Part shown: piece by piece, positions 1 to 7,278 of the stretch
Layout of the letters: each line of letters opens with the position of its first letter
Position numbering within the stretch: position 1 is the first letter of the stretch
Origin: Pseudoflavonifractor sp. AF19-9AC
GTDB taxonomy: Bacteria; Bacillota; Clostridia; Oscillospirales; Oscillospiraceae
Reading direction: 5' to 3'
Assembly (NCBI RefSeq): GCF_003478995.1
Contig: NZ_QUGI01000002.1
Location: 439,907-484,163 of the forward strand
DNA: 44,257 nucleotides
Program-made: the position numbers and the translations under genes
Notes under the pieces: model-generated
The model's input: the letters and a program-made list of their open reading frames with translations, nothing else
What the model was told of the DNA's origin: nothing
The model's database searches: none

Positions 1-14
1 CGGGGGATTTTGAT

Positions 15-1034
15 TTAGTCTTCGGTTTCGGGCACGGCTGTCCAGTCGGCCTCCAGCAGGGAGGCGAGGTTGTCCGCCGTGGAATTACTGAGGGCGTGGA
101 CCATGTCCGAGCCCTCCTCCATGGCGTAGACGCTCTCGCTCTCCTCCCCGGTGAGGATGCCGCACAGCAGCTTCAGGGTCTGACCGTCGCCGTAGGTCAC
201 ATTGAGGGTGAGGGTGTCCGTCCCGGCGAGGCCCATGGCCTCCAGCTCCTCCTGGGCGGACTGGTAGGCCAGGCACTCCGTAAAGCTCAGCTGGGCCAGG
301 GCGGAGAGCAGATCATCCACCGCCTGGCTGTCCTGGGGCAGCTCGGCCCCGTCCAGATACCAGGTGTACTCGGTGACCTCCTCGGTGACCGGGTTGCCCT
401 CCTCGTCGTTCTCGCCGGTCTCGATGGTCTCGGTGCGGGCGCTCTTGGTGAGGGACACCGTCTGCTCCCCCTTGGTGAGGGTCACCGCCTCCACATTCTC
501 CTCCTTCAAAGAGGGGAGCTGCTGGGGCTCGCCCAGCTGGAGCAGGGTGCAGTCGGTTTTGTCAAAGAGGTCCGAGGGAATGGTGTACACCCTTCCTTCC
601 TCCCCCTCCACCATGGCGTAGGTGTAGCTGTCCACCGTGTCGCCCAGCAGGATGGTCACGCTGCCGCTCTCACCCTCCGCCGTCACGGTGCGCTGGGGCT
701 CATCCAGGCCGTAGGAGGACAGCTCCTCGGGCTCGTCAATGACCTTCTGGGCCTCCAGGCTCTCAAAGAGCTGGGCAATGGCGTCCAGGTCGTCCCCGTC
801 CACGGGGAAGGCCCCGTCTCCGTCGTAGGTCCAGGTGTCCGTCCCGTCCCAGGTGAAGGCCAGGGCCTGGCCGTCCTTGTCGAAGGCAATGTGGTTCACG
901 TCGGCGATTTGAGCCAGGTAGGTGTGCTCCGCCTCCTCCTGGGCCTGGTTCCAGCCCTTCAGGGCAAAGTAGCCCCCCAGGCAGACCACCACCAGGACGG
1001 CCAGCACCACCAGGGTTCTGGTCTGTTTGTTCAT
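15..1034 (-). CDS. DUF4340 domain-containing membrane-anchored protein
   Basis: Last gene of the exporter operon. A single N-terminal membrane segment (about residues 7-25, rich in V and L) is followed by an extracytoplasmic domain of the DUF4340 kind: repeated beta-rich units with the 'SYGLDEPQRTVT' signature near residue 107 and 'TILLGDTVDSYTYAMV' just after it. DUF4340 proteins are usually encoded beside Gld-type ABC exporters, as here, and are thought to act outside the membrane with the GldG-like partner; the substrate is unknown. The start codon overlaps the stop of the upstream GldG-like gene by one base, so the two are translationally coupled. The family call is firm, the function is not. 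Confidence 0.85.
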   Translation of the reverse strand: MNKQTRTLVVLAVLVVVCLGGYFALKGWNQAQEEAEHTYLAQIADVNHIAFDKDGQALAFTWDGTDTWTYDGDGAFPVDGDDLDAIAQLFESLEAQKVIDEPEELSSYGLDEPQRTVTAEGESGSVTILLGDTVDSYTYAMVEGEEGRVYTIPSDLFDKTDCTLLQLGEPQQLPSLKEENVEAVTLTKGEQTVSLTKSARTETIETGENDEEGNPVTEEVTEYTWYLDGAELPQDSQAVDDLLSALAQLSFTECLAYQSAQEELEAMGLAGTDTLTLNVTYGDGQTLKLLCGILTGEESESVYAMEEGSDMVHALSNSTADNLASLLEADWTAVPETED

Positions 1035-2410
1035 CAGCGGCGCCTCCTTTTCAGCCAGATGGCAAGGCCCAGAATCAGGGTGCCCACCGGCAGCACAATG
1101 ACAAAGAGGAAGCTGAGGGGGCCGTTAAAGGGAATGGTGTTATAGGTCTCCTCCAGACTCTTGGAGGGGATGGAGAAGGTGCTGGACTGGTCCATGTGGG
1201 CGGTGACGGCGTTGACAAAGAGCTGCTCGTTGCCCATGCTGGGGTAGTAGGTGAGGACCGCCTCGTTCACCAGGGCGGCAGAGAAGACGGTCAGGGTGCC
1301 CTGGTTGTCCCCCAGGGTGGAGACGGCGCCCAGCAGATACTGTCCCTGGGTCTGCTCCTCCTGGGTGACGGCGTAGGCCTCCTCCGAGGTGGTGAGCACC
1401 GTCTCCACGGTGACGTCGTCCCGCAGGGTCTCCAGCTGGACAAAGCCACGGGTGTTGAGGATCATGAACTGGCTGTCAGAGGACAGGCTGCCCGCCAGCG
1501 AGCCCACGGTGAAGTTGGGAGCCAGGCTATAATAGCTGTCCTGGCCCTGGAGGCTGCGGTAGCAGCGCTGGGGGTCGGCGATGTAGCCGGAGGCCATGCC
1601 CAGGCCCGCCCGCTCCATGAGACCCTCCAGGTTGGGCAGGGCGCCCTTGTCCTGGTCCACCAGCAGCAGGATGTGGCCGCCGCCGGTGACGTAGTCCTCC
1701 AGCATCTGGGCCTCCTCGGTGGCCAGGTCGGAGGTGGGGACGTTCACCAGCACCAGGGAGGCGTCCTCGGGGACGGTCCCCTCCATAAGGAGGCTCAGCT
1801 CACTGACGGTGAGGTTGGCCTTCTCCAGGTCCTCCGACAGCACAGAGGGCAGGTCGCTCTCCCCGTGGCCGGTGAGGGTGTAGACGGTCTGGGTGCTCTC
1901 GCTGGTGACGTAGCTCACCGCGGAGGTGAGCTGGCCCTCGGCATCGAAGGCGCTCTCATAGCTGTACCAGTAGTTGTAGTCCATCTCATAGACGATGAGG
2001 TCATTCTGGGAAAGGGTGCGGGAGCGGCCGGTGTCCTCACAGGTGACCACCAGGCTGCCCGACTCGGCCTGGTACTCCGCGGCGGCAGCGGGGCTGGCCA
2101 CCGGGTCAATGTAGGTGACGGTGAGGTGGTCGCTGAGGGCCTCATAGAGCTCCAGGAACTTGGTGATCCGGCCGTCCATGGAGCTCTCCTCGGCCAGCAC
2201 CACAATCTCCACATCCTTGTCCAGGGAGGACAGGAAGTCCCGGGAGGTGTCGGTAATGTCATAGAGGCTGTTGTCGGTCAAATCCTTCTCGGTGACCGAG
2301 GAGGGCAGCTGGCCCACCATCAGATTGAGGGCCACCACCAGGGCCACCGCCAGAGCGGTGGCTCCCGCCAGATAGCCCCCCCGGGCCCAGGAACGGAAGT
2401 GTTTTTTCAT
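1034..2410 (-). CDS. GldG-family ABC exporter auxiliary protein
   Basis: 458 residues. An N-terminal membrane helix (about residues 13-33), a large extracytoplasmic domain, and a C-terminal helix (about 430-452) ending in a KRRRR stop-transfer tail match the GldG / ABC-type 'uncharacterized transport' (DUF7088/ABC_transp_aux) architecture. 'YTLTGHGESDLPSVLSEDL' near residue 180 is the typical Rossmann-like auxiliary motif, followed by 'ASLVLVNVPTSDL' and 'GGHILLLVDQDKGALPNLEGL'. GldG was named for Bacteroidetes gliding, but homologues in Firmicutes accompany ordinary ABC-2 exporters. It lies 16 bp downstream of the permease gene in one transcription unit. The transported substrate cannot be inferred. 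Confidence 0.85.
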   Translation of the reverse strand: MKKHFRSWARGGYLAGATALAVALVVALNLMVGQLPSSVTEKDLTDNSLYDITDTSRDFLSSLDKDVEIVVLAEESSMDGRITKFLELYEALSDHLTVTYIDPVASPAAAAEYQAESGSLVVTCEDTGRSRTLSQNDLIVYEMDYNYWYSYESAFDAEGQLTSAVSYVTSESTQTVYTLTGHGESDLPSVLSEDLEKANLTVSELSLLMEGTVPEDASLVLVNVPTSDLATEEAQMLEDYVTGGGHILLLVDQDKGALPNLEGLMERAGLGMASGYIADPQRCYRSLQGQDSYYSLAPNFTVGSLAGSLSSDSQFMILNTRGFVQLETLRDDVTVETVLTTSEEAYAVTQEEQTQGQYLLGAVSTLGDNQGTLTVFSAALVNEAVLTYYPSMGNEQLFVNAVTAHMDQSSTFSIPSKSLEETYNTIPFNGPLSFLFVIVLPVGTLILGLAIWLKRRRR

Positions 2411-2426
2411 GATACGCCTCCTTCTC

Positions 2427-3131
2427 TCAGGCCCAGCGGCGCTTTTGCAGCGTCTGGACGGTCAAAAACAGGAACAGTCCCGCCATGGACAGGTAGAGCA
2501 CCACGCCCCCCAGATCAAAGAGGCTGTAATTGACAATATTGTCCATGGGGGCGGTGAAGGAGAAGCCGGCGGCCAGCTCCCCCAGCACGCCGGGGAGGAA
2601 TTCGGCCACGTTGTCCCACAGGTACAAAATGAGCAGGGTGGCGAAGGTACCCACAGCGGCGATGACCTGGCTCTCGGTGAGGGAGGAGAGGAACAGGCCC
2701 ACCGCGGCAAAGACGCAGGCCAGCAGGAAGAAGGTAAAGAGGGCGGCGTAGTCGGCCCCCAGGTGGGCGGTGCCGCACATGGCCAGAATCATGGGGCACA
2801 GGGCGCTCACCGCCATGGGGACGGCCAGCACGGTGACCATGGCCAGATACTTGCCCCACACGATACCCCAGAGGGTGACGGGGCTGGTGAGCAGCAGCTG
2901 GTCAGTGCGGCTGCGGCGCTCCTCGGCCATGCTGCGCATGGTGAGGATGGGCACGGCCAGCAGCAGAACCACCACCTGGCTGTAAAGAGCATAGGAGTAG
3001 TGGGTGTAGCCGTAATTGAGATTGTAGGCCATGAAGTAAAAGCCGTTGAAGAACAGCAGCACGGCCATATACACATAGCCGATCATGGAGTGGAAGTAGG
3101 CCCCCACCTCCCGGCGGTAAATGGCGCTCAT
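2427..3131 (-). CDS. ABC-2 type exporter permease (GldF-like)
   Basis: 234-residue integral membrane protein with about six hydrophobic segments and the ABC-2 membrane fold: 'MSAIYRREVGAYFHSMIGYVYMAV' at the N-terminus, 'MRSMAEERRSRTDQLLLTSPV' as the cytoplasmic coupling region (about residues 66-86), and a C-terminal helix close to the end. This is the GldF-type permease that pairs with the neighbouring ATPase and GldG-like subunit. Its ATG overlaps the last codon of the ATPase gene, so the two subunits are translationally coupled. The single-permease arrangement suggests a homodimer in the membrane; that is inference. Confidence 0.88.
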   Translation of the reverse strand: MSAIYRREVGAYFHSMIGYVYMAVLLFFNGFYFMAYNLNYGYTHYSYALYSQVVVLLLAVPILTMRSMAEERRSRTDQLLLTSPVTLWGIVWGKYLAMVTVLAVPMAVSALCPMILAMCGTAHLGADYAALFTFFLLACVFAAVGLFLSSLTESQVIAAVGTFATLLILYLWDNVAEFLPGVLGELAAGFSFTAPMDNIVNYSLFDLGGVVLYLSMAGLFLFLTVQTLQKRRWA

Positions 3132-4125
3132 TCTTCCTCTCCTCCTTTCTCCCTGTCCTGGGCCCCTTCGTCGGGCACCTCCTCAGCCGCCTCAGGCTGG
3201 TCGTCGGTGAGCCGCAGGAACACGTCCTCCAGGCTCATGGCGTCATAGTGCATGTCCAAAAGGGGCAGATCGGCCCCGGCGCAGGCCCGGAAAATGGCCT
3301 CCCGGGGGTCGCTGCCCGGGGTGGGCTCCACCCGGAAGGCGCTCTCCGCCCCGTCGCCCGCCAGGTGGATGACCCGTCCCCCGGGGACGGCCCCCTCCAG
3401 CAGGGTCTGGGCCTTCCCCGCCTCGCCCCGCACCGTCACCAGCAGGGCGGAGGCCCCGGTAAGCATGGCGGTGAGTTGGGCGGGGGTGCCGTCGGCCACC
3501 TTTTTGCCGTGGTTGATGATGAGCACGTGGTCGCACACCTCCTGCACCTCGGAGAGGATGTGGGAGGAGAGGAGAATGGTGTGGTCCTTGGCCAGCTGGC
3601 GGATGAGGGTGCGCATCTCCAGAATCTGCTTGGGGTCCAGGCCCACGGTGGGCTCGTCCAGAATGAGCAGTTTGGGGAAGCCCAGCAGGGCCTGGGCCAG
3701 CCCCACCCGCTGCTTATAGCCCTTGGACAGGTGGGCGATGAGCCGGTCGGCCACCGCGGCGGTGTCCGTCATCTCCATCACCCGGTCCACCTGGCTCTCC
3801 CACTCCCCCTTGGGGACCCGCTTGAGCCGGGCGCAGAAAAACAGGTATTCCTCCACTCCCATGTCGGGGTAGAGGGGGGCAGCTCGGGCAGATAGCCGAT
3901 GGACCGCTTGGCCCGCTCCGGGTCCTCGGTCACGCTCACTCCGTCCACCAGCACCTGGCCCGACGTGGGGCCCAGATAACCCGTCATCAAATTCATGGTG
4001 GTGGATTTTCCCGCGCCGTTGGGCCCCAAAAAGCCGTAGACCTGACCCGCTTCCACCCGGAAGCTCAAATGGTCCACCGCCAGGTGATTTCCATACCGCT
4101 TTACAAGGTCGTTTACCTCAACCAA
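3128..4125 (-). pseudogene. ABC exporter ATP-binding protein, frameshifted
   Basis: The N-terminal half (4125 down to about 3880) encodes VEVNDLVKRYG, Walker A GPNGAGKST and YLPELPP. The C-terminal half continues in another frame with VEEYLFFCARLKR, the LSKGYKQRVGLAQAL signature, Walker B LLILDEPTVGLD and the H-loop LLSSHIL, ending in a DUF4162-like tail. The frames meet at a run of six G (3874-3879; six C in the coding strand). One extra base there would restore a continuous, normal protein (about 332 aa) reading ELPPLYPDMGVEEY. I chose the TTG start at 4125 because AAAGGAGG lies 8 bp upstream and the family motif begins just after it. Either a real inactivating deletion, a sequencing error in a homopolymer, or -1 slippage; the intact downstream subunits favour error or slippage. 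Confidence 0.85.
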
Positions 4126-4258
4126 GGCTCGCGCCTCCTTTTCCAAACATGTTCCGTCCCATCTTACCTCCCGGTGCTGAAGGTAATCTGAATTATTTCT
4201 AAATTCTTTGTAAACTTGCCCTTCTACATCTCCAAACGCACCATAGGAAATAGCAATA

Positions 4259-4291
4259 AAAAAGATGCGCCCTATCCGGGCGCATCTTTTT
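4259..4291. terminator. Bidirectional intrinsic terminator
   Basis: A perfect 14-bp stem (4259-4272 with 4278-4291, AAAAAGATGCGCCC / GGGCGCATCTTTTT) with a 5-base loop; its A/T ends supply a U-tract on either strand. It directly follows the lipoprotein stop codon and separates that gene from the exporter operon promoter region (4126-4258, about 130 bp of AT-rich DNA with no gene). Confidence 0.85.
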
Positions 4292-5137
4292 CTATTCCTC
4301 TTTCTCAGAGATATTAAAATCAAAAATATATTCTTCCAGCTCTTCATTCCAATCACCGGAGTCGCCCTCCATAATGATTTGGAATGGAGCCTCTTTAATA
4401 GCGGGAAATACAACAACACCCTCTGAAGTTATTCCTGGACGTATATCTGTTTGCAGTTCCGGATAATCTGCCATAAAATTCCACGTATATTCGTATTGCG
4501 TTCCGTCCTGAATCAAAAGCATGTTGAATTCATACAAGCTAAACGTACTGCTTCCATTATTGGTCACAGAAATGTATGCCCGTGTTTCCTCTTCTGCCAA
4601 TTCCACCGTTTGGACGGTTACGGAATACCCCCGTTGTTCAATGGTTTTTGTCGTCGCCTCAGCCACAGCAATGGTCGGCATAACTGCCTCTTTATATGTC
4701 AATACCGCAAGTTCATCTGCGCGGATTAAGGGAGCCGTAACCGTTGCTCCCATCATATTTTCGCCTACCAGTACATCCGCAACCGTTCCCTTTACGCGAA
4801 CATACTGATTATCTTCCACTGTAAAAGAAGGGTCCAGGTAGGCAACAACCGTATTGTTATTAAAATTTTCAGCGTCAGCCCACATCTGGAAATACACGCC
4901 GTCCTCGTCATAGTCAACACCGGCAAACACTTGCCCTACAAGTTCCACGGTTCGTCCAATATAGTCTTCCGGAGAGGAGTACATCCTCTTTATTTCATCT
5001 TCGGTTAGCGGCGCTATCTGCGGTTCTTCTACGCTTTCACTGGGTCTGCGTGCTGGCTCCTGGCTGCCTGATTCTGTGTTTCCAGAACAGCCTGCTAACA
5101 GAATTGCCACTGCGATCGCAAGAAATAGCTTTTTCAA
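4292..5137 (-). CDS. Lipoprotein with OB-fold-like and DUF4352-like domains
   Basis: Signal peptide KKLFLAIAVAILLAGC ends in a clear lipobox (LAGC), so this is a membrane-anchored lipoprotein of about 281 residues. Residues about 45-150 ('YIGRTVELVGQVF...YVRVKGTVADV') look like the tRNA_anti-like OB fold common in clostridial lipoproteins; residues about 165-265 ('YSVTVQTVELAEEETRAYISVTN') look like the DUF4352 immunoglobulin-like fold. I place the start at TTG 5137 rather than ATG 5146 because AGGGAG is only one base from the ATG but 9 bases from the TTG. The gene is visibly AT-richer than its neighbours, has its own promoter and terminator, and may be an acquired single-gene cassette. Function unknown. 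Confidence 0.78.
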   Translation of the reverse strand: MKKLFLAIAVAILLAGCSGNTESGSQEPARRPSESVEEPQIAPLTEDEIKRMYSSPEDYIGRTVELVGQVFAGVDYDEDGVYFQMWADAENFNNNTVVAYLDPSFTVEDNQYVRVKGTVADVLVGENMMGATVTAPLIRADELAVLTYKEAVMPTIAVAEATTKTIEQRGYSVTVQTVELAEEETRAYISVTNNGSSTFSLYEFNMLLIQDGTQYEYTWNFMADYPELQTDIRPGITSEGVVVFPAIKEAPFQIIMEGDSGDWNEELEEYIFDFNISEKEE

Positions 5138-5198
5138 TCTTACCATCTCCCTTGTCTATAATTGGGACAGCAAATTTCCTTAATTTTTCCTTGAATTT

Positions 5199-5227
5199 AT
5201 TGTACCTGCTTTTATTTTGCGCCGCAA
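5199..5227 (-). promoter_or_regulatory. Sigma-A-type promoter of the lipoprotein gene
   Basis: On the minus strand TTGCGG (5222-5227), a 17-bp spacer and TACAAT (5199-5204). About 60 bp lie between the -10 and the start codon. Confidence 0.65.
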
Positions 5228-5299
5228 CCAAAATTTATTTCGGAATGTCCTATAATCTACACCTTACCAACCGCTCAGGTCGGGTGCGGCGCTTTTCGG

Positions 5300-5328
5300 T
5301 TGCGCGGGGCTGGAAAATCCAGTATAAT
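5300..5328 (+). promoter_or_regulatory. Sigma-A-type promoter of the ymdB operon
   Basis: TTGCGC (5300-5305), 17-bp spacer, TATAAT (5323-5328), about 50 bp upstream of the ymdB start. It is divergent from the lipoprotein promoter and shares its TTGCGS -35 form. A GC-rich inverted repeat (GCGCCCC...GGGGCGC, about 5340-5356) sits in the leader. Confidence 0.7.
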
Positions 5329-5377
5329 GAGATGTTAAGGCGCCCCGGAGGGGGCGCGGAGAGAGGAGCTTTTGCCT

Positions 5378-6154
5378 ATGCTGCTGAACATACTGGCGGT
5401 TGGCGACGTGGTGGGCGAGGGGGGCCAGGACATTCTGGCCCGCCGGCTCATGGAGCTGCGGGAGGAGACCGGCGCCCACTTCGTGGTGGTCAACGGAGAG
5501 AACGCCTCCGGCGTGGGCATCACCCCCGCCCAGGCCCGGCGGATGCTGGACGCGGGGGCGGACGTCATCACCCTGGGCAACCACACCTGGAACCGCATTC
5601 AGATCGGGGACTTTCTGGACAAGGAGCCCCGCATTCTCCGTCCCGCCAACTACGCCGGACGGGTCCCCGGCCGGGGAATGGGCATTTACCCCTGCAAGGG
5701 GTTCCGCATCGCCGTTTTGAACCTGATGGGCCGGGTGGAGCTAAACCCCAATCTGGACAGCCCCTTCAAGGGGGCAAACCGCCTTCTGCGGGAGGAGGGG
5801 TATGACCTGGCGGTGGTGGATTTCCACGCCGAGGCCACCAGCGAGAAGGGGGCCATGGGCTGGTACCTGGACGGCAAGGTCCAGGCCCTGTGGGGCACCC
5901 ACACCCATGTGCCCACCGCCGACTGCCAGATTCTCCCCAAGGGCACCGGCTTTGTCACCGACCTGGGGATGACCGGCCCCAGCCGGTCCGTGCTGGGCAT
6001 ACGCCCCGAGCACTCCATCAACCTCTTCCTGGGGGGCCTGCCCCGCCGGTACGAGGAGGCGGAGGGCCCCTGCAAGCTCAACGCCTGCCTCTTCACCATC
6101 GACACGGACAAAAAGCGCTGCACGGCGGTGCGCCGGGCGGACATCCAGGAATAA
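5378..6154 (+). CDS. ymdB: YmdB-family metallophosphoesterase
   Basis: About 258 residues, full length for the TIGR00282/YmdB family. Metal-ligand motifs are present in order: GDVVGEGGQ near the N-terminus, VVNGENASGVG (about 37-47), GNHTW (about 69-73), DFHAEATSEK (about 148-157) and GTHTHVPTAD (about 173-182). In Bacillus subtilis YmdB is a 2',3'-cyclic nucleotide phosphodiesterase affecting biofilm and motility decisions; the role here is presumed. I use ATG 5378 because GAGAGGAG is 9 bp upstream, while the in-frame TTG at 5372 would be too close to it. It leads a plus-strand group followed by the nuclease pair. Confidence 0.9.
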   Translation: MLLNILAVGDVVGEGGQDILARRLMELREETGAHFVVVNGENASGVGITPAQARRMLDAGADVITLGNHTWNRIQIGDFLDKEPRILRPANYAGRVPGRGMGIYPCKGFRIAVLNLMGRVELNPNLDSPFKGANRLLREEGYDLAVVDFHAEATSEKGAMGWYLDGKVQALWGTHTHVPTADCQILPKGTGFVTDLGMTGPSRSVLGIRPEHSINLFLGGLPRRYEEAEGPCKLNACLFTIDTDKKRCTAVRRADIQE

Positions 6155-6192
6155 TCCACCCACTTTTACCCTAGGAAAGGCAGGCTTTGCCC

Positions 6193-7278
6193 ATGCTTCG
6201 AATCTTACATGCCGCCGACTTCCATCTGGACAGCCCCTTTGCCGGCCTCACCCCGGAGCAGGCCCAGCGCCGACGGGGGGAGCAGCGGGAGCTGCTGGAG
6301 GACCTGGCCGCCCTGGCCCGGGCCGAGCAGGCGGAGCTGGTGCTGCTGCCCGGCGACCTTCTGGACGGGGACCGCTTCTACCCGGAGACCGCCCAGGCCC
6401 TCACCCGGGCGCTGGGCTCCATCCCCTGTCCCGTCCTTCTTTCCCCGGGCAACCACGACTTCTTTTCTCCCCAGAGCGTGTACGCCGCCCTCACCTGGCC
6501 GGAGAACGTCCACGTCTTTTCCTCCGGAGAGCTGGAGCGCTTCGACCTGCCGGAGTTAAACTGCGCCGTGTGGGGCCGTGCCTTCACCGCCCCCCGGGAG
6601 GACACGTCCCCTCTGGCGGGCTTCTCTGCCCCCAGGGACGGAGCGCTCCACATCGGCTGTCTCCACGGGGACACCACGGGCGGCACCGACTACGCCCCCA
6701 TTTCCCCGGAGGACATGGCCCAGAGCGGCCTTACTTACCTGGCCCTTGGCCACATCCACCAGTACTCCGGCCTTCAGAAGGCGGGGGGCACCTATTGGGC
6801 CTACCCGGGCTGTCCCCAGGGCCGGGGCTTTGACGAGACGGGGGAGAAGGGCGTGCTCCTTGTGGACGTGGACGAGGGGTCGGTCAGCACCCGCTTTGTC
6901 CCCCTGGCCCGGCGGCGGTACGAGATTCTCTCCGTGGACCTGACCGGGGAGGAGAGCGCCCTCGGGGCCATTGAGGCCGCCCTGCCCCCGAACACCCAGG
7001 ACCACATCTACCGCATCTTGCTCACCGGAGAGGGGGAGACCCCCGACCTGGCCTCCCTGGAGCGGGCCCTGTCCGGCCGGTTTTACGGCCTCACCCTCCG
7101 GGACCACACCCGCCTGCCCCGGGACCTGTGGCGGCGGCGGGAGGAGGACACCCTGACGGGGCTCTTCCTCCGGGAGATGCAGTCCCTCTGTGAGCAGGAG
7201 CCGGACAACGAAGTCTATCAGCTGGCGGTGCGCTTTGGCCTGGCCGCCCTGGAGGGAGGGGAGGACGCCGCCCTATGA
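6193..7278 (+). CDS. SbcD/Mre11-like DNA repair exonuclease (YhaO type)
   Basis: Calcineurin-like phosphoesterase fold with all five motifs: AADFHLD near residue 8, GDLLDGD (about 56), GNHDF (about 92), IGCLHGD (about 156) and LGHIHQY (about 189). The fold continues into a C-terminal capping domain of the YhaO kind, about 361 residues in total. These enzymes cut DNA ends with manganese together with a Rad50/SbcC-like ATPase, and that partner is the next gene, overlapping it by ATGA. ATG 6193 fits homologues beginning MLRILHAADFHLDSPF; the in-frame TTG at 6187 is possible. Probable role is processing of blocked double-strand ends. Confidence 0.88.
   Translation: MLRILHAADFHLDSPFAGLTPEQAQRRRGEQRELLEDLAALARAEQAELVLLPGDLLDGDRFYPETAQALTRALGSIPCPVLLSPGNHDFFSPQSVYAALTWPENVHVFSSGELERFDLPELNCAVWGRAFTAPREDTSPLAGFSAPRDGALHIGCLHGDTTGGTDYAPISPEDMAQSGLTYLALGHIHQYSGLQKAGGTYWAYPGCPQGRGFDETGEKGVLLVDVDEGSVSTRFVPLARRRYEILSVDLTGEESALGAIEAALPPNTQDHIYRILLTGEGETPDLASLERALSGRFYGLTLRDHTRLPRDLWRRREEDTLTGLFLREMQSLCEQEPDNEVYQLAVRFGLAALEGGEDAAL

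Noticed and set aside
3861..3900. Programmed -1 frameshifting as the intended mechanism in the ABC ATPase
   Set aside because: The C-run is slippery, but no stimulatory structure is apparent downstream and ABC exporter ATPases are not known for it; sequencing error or mutation is simpler.
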